Part shown: in pieces, positions 56,516 to 64,000 of the stretch
How positions within the stretch are numbered: position 1 is the first letter of the stretch
Layout of the letters: each line of letters begins with the position of its first letter
Source: Atopsyche davidsoni
Lineage: Eukaryota; Arthropoda; Insecta; Trichoptera; Hydrobiosidae
Direction: 5' to 3'
Assembly (NCBI GenBank): GCA_022113835.1
Contig: JAILWY010000027.1
Span: forward strand, 684,501-748,500
Length of the DNA: 64,000 nt
Program-made: the position numbers and the translations under genes
Notes under the pieces: generated by a model
Told to the model about the DNA's origin: nothing
Database searches by the model: none
The model's input: the letters and a program-made list of their open reading frames with translations, nothing else

Positions 56516-59500
56516 AAAATATATCAACAAGTAATTTTTTCGATGAAATACCTTACCCATTAGGCTTTTTTTGAGGCGTTTTTTATGTGATTTCACCGAT
56601 TAAAATGGCATAAACTCGACATAGTGTCGATTTCTTTATGTTGACAATCGAACGGCAAGCCTTAGATAAAACAATAAAAAAAAATGAAGACCCTATTGGT
56701 AAATTACCATTAAATTGTCGGTTGTGTTGCAACTTGAGTAGACAGATCTACAAGAAATTTTCAAACCAGTTATGCTAAAAGCAAGTAATGTATAAATAGA
56801 AAGGTGCTGATTTTCAATTTGGTTTACAACGGTACGACCAACCAATTATTATGTTCATCCTACCCATTTCAGGTGTACCTATAATTTATTAATATATATA
56901 ATAAATAATTAAGTAGCAACCAGTTAGATACTCTGAATTTTCTGAAATAGATAAATCAAACTTAAAAAAATACCGTTGACTCTTCAGTAACAAAAGCCAT
57001 TGTTTGTCGACCTCTGGACAAAGACAAGTATTGTGATTTACAGAGTCATAGGCGGCTCGCGGCGTCTTTTGTGTTCTAGTTACATTTTATTTCATTTTTA
57101 CGAATTTGGGACTAGGACCTGCTGGTGATGGGCGTTCTGAGGAAACATTAGAAGCTGCTACGATCGCTTCAAGTAGCGTCTACTTGTAACTGCTACAATT
57201 AGGCAGTTGAGCATAACTAACCATAAAACATTAATCGAATTATTTTGTGTGTTGATTGAAGTTTATAATTAATAAAGATATCGTTTTACTCTACATATTT
57301 TTTTATTCAAGTAATTTTTTTACATTTTAATTTAGTTTTGTGTCAATTTGAAAATACCGACATAGAGTGTTAGCGACACTAGTCGCACAAAACAAAGTAA
57401 AAGTGTAGAAAATCACTATAAATTATATTAATTTAATATTTAAAAATATCACCATTGAATTCTACCGAGTGAAAAAATATTTAATTTATAAAGTTTACTC
57501 TAGGGTGAGTTAAAAATTTAAGGCAATGTTGACTGAGTTCGTTAGTTTCGGTGGTCATTTTATTATAAATATTCTGTTCTTGGGTGTTGTGCCTCATTCT
57601 CGAATGTTCCAACAACTATCTTCACTAGTAGGACTAACAGTATTGATTAAAACACGCATTTTTAGAATATTTTTTTTAAAGACTCGGTAAACTTGTAACT
57701 TGAAATAAGTCTTGAGAAACAGTTTCGTTCAGAAGTTTCAAAAGCAGAAGCTTTTTGAGCTTACCCTGCTTCTTTGGTCCATCGCTATGCCGGCTTCCTT
57801 CGTGTGGGCAGAAAGCCATGATGGTGAGATCGTTTGATGAATAAAACGATTGCAAGACCCACAAGTGGAAGTATGGACGTTTTCCAACTCAATTTATTGC
57901 ATTATTAGCGCCGGCTTGGCAGGTGACACCAACTCTTCCACAAAACTGTGCGCCGCATCTTTTGTTAAATGTTTTTACTGATTTAAATTTAAAAATATTA
58001 CTAATTGAACCTTGGCACCAAAAATGAATATCTTTATTTAGAGTGTAAGAAATCGATTCTTACATTAAACGACAAGAAAAGGCTTAGATTTTTTAATACA
58101 CAAGTGAGATCTATGTCTAAAATCACTATATGTAATTAAAATATGCAGCTGATGTAGCAAGTTATATATATTTATAGGTGTATTTATTAGTAAAACTAAG
58201 TTATTCTGCTTACGTCACTTTTATTTATTTCCGACGGCATTTTGTTCTAGAAATAAACTTGATTATTTATGTGGCATTGTAACTGTTACGGGATTTAATA
58301 TTTTGAGGTCATACACCTTGACTTTTTATTGTGATTTAAATTATTCAAAGTTTTTTTTTTTGAACACTCATCTGTAATAATGTATATAATTTACCCAAAT
58401 GTCCAATTGTTTTTACAAGTCAATTGTATTCAATGGCTTAAAATATGGATATTTCATACTGTTCTATTTTACCTATAATGTGAATTGTACTTAATAAACG
58501 TAGAGAAAATCACTTTGAAAATACCGTAAGTTGTAATTGTTTTCATGATTCTTTCATGGATTAAAAATTATTTTTTATGTTATAATAATAATAATAATAT
58601 AATTATTCGGATCTCCTAAATCTGCAAATACACTGTATTTTTTTAATGAAAGTACGGCGAAGTCGTTAGAACCCAAAATCGTGTTCTGCGTAATATGTAG
58701 GGTAGCATATTTTTAAAATTAAATACATTTTCATTGTTTTCTCTCCAGCACCATGCAAAAATGTAATTTATGAAAATCCTTATCATGTCGCTAATATTTT
58801 GAATCCCATTAAAATTCCACGAGTCAGATAGCGAGGGTAAACACGATGCAGGAGTTTAATATTTAGATAAGCAGTCATACGCATCCATACAAGCGAAAAC
58901 ACATAATCCAACCGGCTCATTCATTTTATAATAATTATATAACCAGTATAAATATACTATATTTTGTCCATCTATTTACAAATGAAACGACTAAAAAAGT
59001 CTTGAAACTCTTATGAGAATAAAACCCATACTTCCATGGTTATCGTGGTAAGGTGTTGTATCCATGTCAACCACAGAAAATCTGTAAATTTGAGAAGTTA
59101 AAAACCAACAACGCATATGAATATTCAAATAATTAGGGGGTAAACGGTTTCGCTTTTCTAGGACAGACTATAAAAAAGGCAGGGAGTTTGGATATATTTG
59201 GTAAAAAAATAATATATATTGCAGCATCAAATGTAATTCACACACCTAAGAGTATTGCGATTTAAGTCTTTTGTTACGACTAGTATAGTATTTTATTCTT
59301 TTAACATTTAAACACAGGGTAAGAATTACCGTACGAAATTCTTAATTGCAGTTTCGATTGAGGCGTGAAATTACAATTTGCCATGGACTTTTTTTGTGGT
59401 GTTTTTAATTGAATCAAGACAATGGAATTATTCCTTCACGGTTTTTATTGTGCTTAAAAAACCGGTTTGGTCAGGCTTGCGTTCTAATATGGGTGAAAGT

Positions 59501-60217
59501 ACTTGAGAGACATCACTCGCTGCTGAGAGGTGCAGTGCCGCAAGTAGCCGAGTCCGAATACGGAATCAAACTGATGGCTTGTTGTACAAACACTGAATGT
59601 TATTTAAAATACTTTTGATTTATGATATTTTAAAAACGAATATAGAATAATATTTAAAAACATAAAAATAAAATTTGCGGGGATATCCCTGGAATGGATA
59701 CACTTCAGTGCAGTGTAAACTTCTATATATTTAACCGTTACTATAGTAAGGTAGATTGATAGATCTATAAATCCAGTTTTTATTCAGTCTCATTAGATCG
59801 ATTAGAGTAATGCAGTTCCAGCGATATTTGTCAGTTCTTCCTCGAAAGTCATTATTCAGGAATTACTATTCCCTATCTGGGGTTGGTCAGTTGTGCCGCT
59901 ACCATCTAGGGCTGTCATGATATTAACAGCAACAGTTAAATTGTAATTTCAATAAGGTTTACACTGGACATAACCCCAAGCAACTGTAAATACTATCTAG
60001 TGTAATTAAATTGATTAAATTAATGCAGTTATTTTAGCGAGATTTATAAGTTTTTGGTGTTATCCCTTATATGGAAATCGACAGTTGTTCTGTTAAGGTT
60101 ACAATATAAATATATTATTTTTAATTAGATTATGGAATATGAAACGAAAATTTGTTTTTAAGAAGGATAACTAACGATTTTACGATGGCTACGTTTTTAG
60201 TAAACCTTTTTTTTAAG
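56516..60217. other. Non-coding gene desert sequence
   Basis: No gene is recognised. A diverged family C MITE fragment lies at 57360-57480. Confidence 0.4.
57360..57480. mobile_element. Foldback MITE family C, diverged fragment
   Basis: GTTAGCGACACTAGTCGCAC, AGAAAATCACTATAAATT and TTGAATTCTACCGAGTG match the family arm, stem end and tail in order, with substitutions. Confidence 0.4.
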
Positions 60218-60546
60218 TTTCAAAGCCCCGCCGGCCAGACCACAATAGCCTATGAGCGTCGGTTCGAATCCCACTTGTAATCAGAAAAAAAAGGTTTTTC
60301 CTGTTTTATTGTACCTTTGTTATATTGTTTACCCAGAATAAGCCTCTGTTTAATTTATTGTCGCTCTCGTTTGAGTCGGGTGTCGCAACCCTGGGCGCGG
60401 GGAAGTACCGGCTCAGTTAATTGGGAACAATTAGTGCGGCGGAGATGTATCAGGCGATGGACCTGCGGGACCAGGTCTAGTGATGGCACACTTGCCATCT
60501 TTTTTAATCGACTCAAATTGAATTATCCATAAAAAAAAAAAAAAAT
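60218..60546 (+). mobile_element. Possible tRNA-related SINE
   Basis: A perfect B-box GGTTCGAATCC lies at 60261-60271 near the left end. A roughly 260-base non-coding body with GC-rich parts follows, and the unit ends in a 15-base A tract at about 60531-60545. Head, body and poly(A) tail in this order fit a SINE. The A-box is not convincing, and no second copy is seen in the window. Confidence 0.35.
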
Positions 60547-63500
60547 TCTCATGTATCAAAAAAATTTCTTAACTTTTGTAAAAACATACCTTATGATAAT
60601 TTTTTTTGAAAGCTTGTTTTTAAAATCCTTAATATTTGATTTATTGCTAGGTATTTTCTTAAGTATTTCAATAAATATATTTATTAATAAGTTAATCGGC
60701 TTAAATGAATCGGATTCTCGATTGTTTTATTCGATAGTGCCCATCATTGCCCAGGAGGTCGGCATGTAAACTGGAACAAATATTCAGAATAATCTGCCAC
60801 GGAATTTAAAGTGAGGCAATTATAGCTGAAAATGTGATGTTCGTACTTCCAAGACTTGCCTTGATGAAAAGTATCTCCTTTATGAAGGTAGTTAAGCAAA
60901 TACATGACTCGAACGTTACATCGATGGTTCCTCCTGATATTCGAGTCATTTTAATGTATTATGGTTTAATAACCTATTATAACCCGGGGAACATAAACAC
61001 GGCATTTAAAAAATATATTTGTATATACAAGTCGCAAAAGTAAAATAGAGTGAGTGTAGATCTTTTCTGTGTTTCCAAAATTAATATCATTAATCTATAT
61101 AATCGTTTCATGCAAAGATCGAATATTTTAAAACATAATAAATACTTGATGAGGTCAACAACCTCGAGGCTACAAATGTAGAGCCACCATTATCTCATTA
61201 AATTCGATTAATTGCAAATAAATTCTCGATTTAACTCGATGACGGTATCACTTCGTAAAAAATGATTTACGTTTTATTGAAATTTAGATCGAACGCCAGT
61301 TTAATCGATTGGAATTTGTGAGGCATTTTTGGATACCTGATTTATTTCATCGATCTTATCTATGAGAGAACACACCTGGGCTGTGTTTAGACTTGTCTTG
61401 ATGGGTGTGTCAGTTTTATTTCAACACAGTATCTCCTTACATTAAGGTTTTATCCTAAAATGTTTGTGATTCGTTACGTTTCATTATTTTTCATTAGATT
61501 ACAAACATTTCGGTTTTTGAGTACTTTGAGTCTATTAAAGCTTCTTCACACTCGAGACTAAATAGTAATGCAAAATAAATATAAAATACTAAACAAAAAT
61601 GTTCTATTAGTTATACATATTTGCTATTTAACTTATGTAGTATTATAAATTAAAACAGTCTGCCGTTGATGGGTAGTGTAGTCACGAAAAAGACAGGAAA
61701 TATATACAGCCAATAAGCTGAAAGATTATAATCATTTTTATATGTAACGTGTAACTTATCGTGTAAATCAAATAAATATTGTAAATTAGAAGCTTCTTAA
61801 GGCAGTGGTTACACAGATCAGAACCTGAATTCTATACGATCGAAATATATCACTCGATTTCCTCTTCACAACACTAAGCCGCAAAACAAGTGCTTGGTTT
61901 TGAAGACAAAGAGTTTAATACATCTTTTCTAACAGATATTAATTTGTTCTTCTGTGGAGTTGAGGTAGTGATGGGAATAATCGAATATGCATGGTTGAAT
62001 AAACGATTATGCGTAATAATTTCTTGATTCGAATGAAAGAAATAAATTTGTATGAAATAATAAGTGTTATGTCCTATTTAAAATTTTCACATTGGAAAAA
62101 TTTTAAAATATTCTTTTTTATATTACTAAAATGGTGGATTAAAATTTATTTCTGACAATGCTTTGTTAATAATAAAATTTATAAAAATGCTTTGTTATTT
62201 TATTTTCTATTATTAAAAAAATATGAATTAATTCAATATTTTCTAAATCCCATATTTTCAGGCACATTTTTCTATAGAATAAAAACTGATATTATTATAT
62301 TATAAAAAGTGTCAAGAAGTGAAACCCATTCTTCGTATCTTGTTAGAGGGAAAGATTTTTGTGAGGCCGTGTGTGAAATCACGCAGACAGAGTGAGATGC
62401 GTAATGTATTATTTTCTTCAGATATCTACGTTTGAGTATTTCCCTCTAGAAGAATTAACATATAAAACGGTCCTTACGTGGTTAGATTATTAATATGTAA
62501 TAAAACTTCTTGTGTATTTATATAATAAATATTTCAAAGTAATTTTATTTTTGTCGTCGATCGATCGATTTTAAAAAATTACCTAAAGTTATCTATGGAT
62601 ATTTGTAAAACCAGACCAACATTTCCTTTTGTTAGTTAAACAATACTAGCTCGTAAAGATAAGCATGCAATTTAAATAAGTGTAAAACAGTTATAATTTT
62701 TTTGAATGTGATGAAGACCTTAATAAAACATAGGGTTCTGCATTATTTATTATCTCCTAAGAATTGTGCCAATCACGTGTGTCATAAATCCAGCAGTGTA
62801 GATTTATAATACATACCACATAGCGTGTAACCGCAACACGACAAAGAGCTGGGGTTACTGTTTGAATGTGGGGTTGTAAATTTTTATAGATGTAGTATTG
62901 ATTGTATACATCTAGTATTAATTAGAAACCCGGCCCAGACTCCTGCGTGTCTGCCGGTTCGGCCGGAGGCGGTAACCGGTTCCTACACATGTTCAGTTCT
63001 CGGACTTTTTGTTACTAAGTTGTGATGGGAATAAACGATAAATGCACAGTGAATATATAAATATGTATATTCACCATCTTGAAAGATGTTTTAAAAGATG
63101 TTATTTTCAATAACATTATAGTTTATCGCTAATTATATGGAGCAATGGAGCGGATGAGAGCACACCCGACAACGTGACATTTCTAGACAGCTGTTGCAAT
63201 CAAACAGCTATTAAACGGAAAACACTACGTAATTGAAGCTCCGGCCGAGTGGTCGGGACCTCGGAGCGAGGGTCAGGGATCTGGTAATCTGGCCAGCGAG
63301 GCGTTTCGTTGAGCACTCAGTTACCATGATCACGTGGCAGGGCTACAGGGCGACTCATACTTTGCATGCCGTATGTACATGTGCACCGAAGTATGGGGTA
63401 CGATGACTCGTAGTAAAACTAGTCACTACCTCGTTATTTTTTAATAAATTTTCTTTATTTTAATTTATGATGCTTTCGACCGTCAGTTTGTTTCAATTAA

Positions 63501-63753
63501 ATGCGATTGTTATAAATGATTTATTAATATACTTTTGATTTGTATAAATAATATAATTAAAATAAATAAATTCACGCTCTCAAATTAAGCACATAAAGGT
63601 TTGTTCTTTATCTGCGTTGCTTTTTCGTTATATCTTTTACATATTTAATTAAGGGTTGATAGAATTGTGGTTTATTTCAATTTGCCTTGAGGGAAAGAGG
63701 GATGTAAGTGGTTTATAATGGTCCATGATCCAGTTAGCAAAATAATTAATTAA
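60547..63753. other. Non-coding gene desert sequence
   Basis: No exon is recognised. GC-richer patches lie at about 62925-62990 and 63235-63345. Confidence 0.4.
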
Positions 63754-63756
63754 ATA

Positions 63757-63804
<48 letters not shown>
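63754..63804. repeat. (TA)n microsatellite
   Basis: About 50 bases of TA dinucleotides with one TATG interruption. Confidence 0.95.
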
Positions 63805-63805
<1 letters not shown>

Positions 63806-64000
63806 GTACACCAAATTATAATTTTTTTCTTTTAAATATTAACTACAATGCAAAAATAAGTGTTTTTTACAATGCACGTGTATTTGCAAGATAAGTTTAA
63901 TAAAAATATGTATCGGTACATTGCACAGCTGGACAAACTGATTACTGACCTCTAAATACACTCTTTCTTTGTATTAAATTGAATGTTGAAAGAGCGTTGT

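Noticed and set aside
56258..56596. Frames of 70-101 codons on both strands
   Set aside because: Overlapping, with no domain or splice context; they result from local GC richness.
61955..61990. let-7-like TTGAGGTAGTGATGG
   Set aside because: Only the first bases match let-7, and no hairpin partner is present.
63240..63320. tRNA-Ser/Leu-like A-box (GGCCGAGTGGTC)
   Set aside because: No matching B-box (GGTTCGAATCC type) or acceptor stem follows; at most a decayed tRNA-derived repeat.
1..64000. CRISPR arrays, bacterial operons or phage features
   Set aside because: The window is spliced insect nuclear DNA; the regular repeats seen are microsatellites, a coding tandem repeat and transposon hairpins.

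Overview
This window is AT-rich insect nuclear DNA. Three things point to an insect: a spliced odorant receptor of the insect 7tm_6 family, several spliced DM9-repeat (DUF3421) genes, and a dense load of transposon debris (piggyBac-like, R1-clade LINE, Ty3/gypsy-like LTRs, hAT-like and foldback MITEs). The order of insect cannot be fixed from the sequence alone. All coding genes I can support lie in the left half; the right half (about 35.3-64 kb) is a gene desert with repeats and scattered GC-rich islands.

The main locus (2-35.3 kb) is a tandem cluster on the + strand. It holds three DM9 genes, A (2031-6087, first exon not found), B (21181-25196) and C (33513-35297). All share the same internal splice phases (1, 0, 0) and the same two-DM9 architecture. 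Between A and B sit three small genes encoding histidine/proline/glycine-rich, low-complexity proteins: 13968-14501, 15257-15676 and 17083-17550. Their composition resembles the Pro-rich and His-rich N-terminal tail exons of DM9 genes A and B, whereas gene C has no such tail. The best reading is one gene family in which a disordered His/Pro tail and a DM9 core are present together (A, B), core only (C) or tail only (the small genes). One small protein begins Met-Gly-Asn-Cys-Cys-Cys, a likely acylation site. Gene A also has a possible 19-codon cassette exon with a Cys cluster.

Between DM9 genes B and C, on the - strand and tail-to-tail with B, is a complete nine-exon odorant receptor model (25367-31889, 510 aa) whose splice phases agree throughout. 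It has a Gly-Ser-Pro microsatellite expansion in an extracellular loop, an unusual extra exon, a 5'-truncated R1-like retrotransposon in its fifth-to-sixth-exon intron, and a tandem partial copy of its first coding exon.

The intergenic spaces hold a dead piggyBac-like transposase, two related LTR regions, inverted copies of a hAT-like element, at least four long hairpin (foldback/MITE) elements, a recurring dispersed repeat, a possible SINE and long (TA)n tracts. From about 40 kb rightward a GC-rich island followed by a good splice donor (40496/40497) suggests the promoter and non-coding first exon of a gene whose coding part lies outside the window; this is inference.
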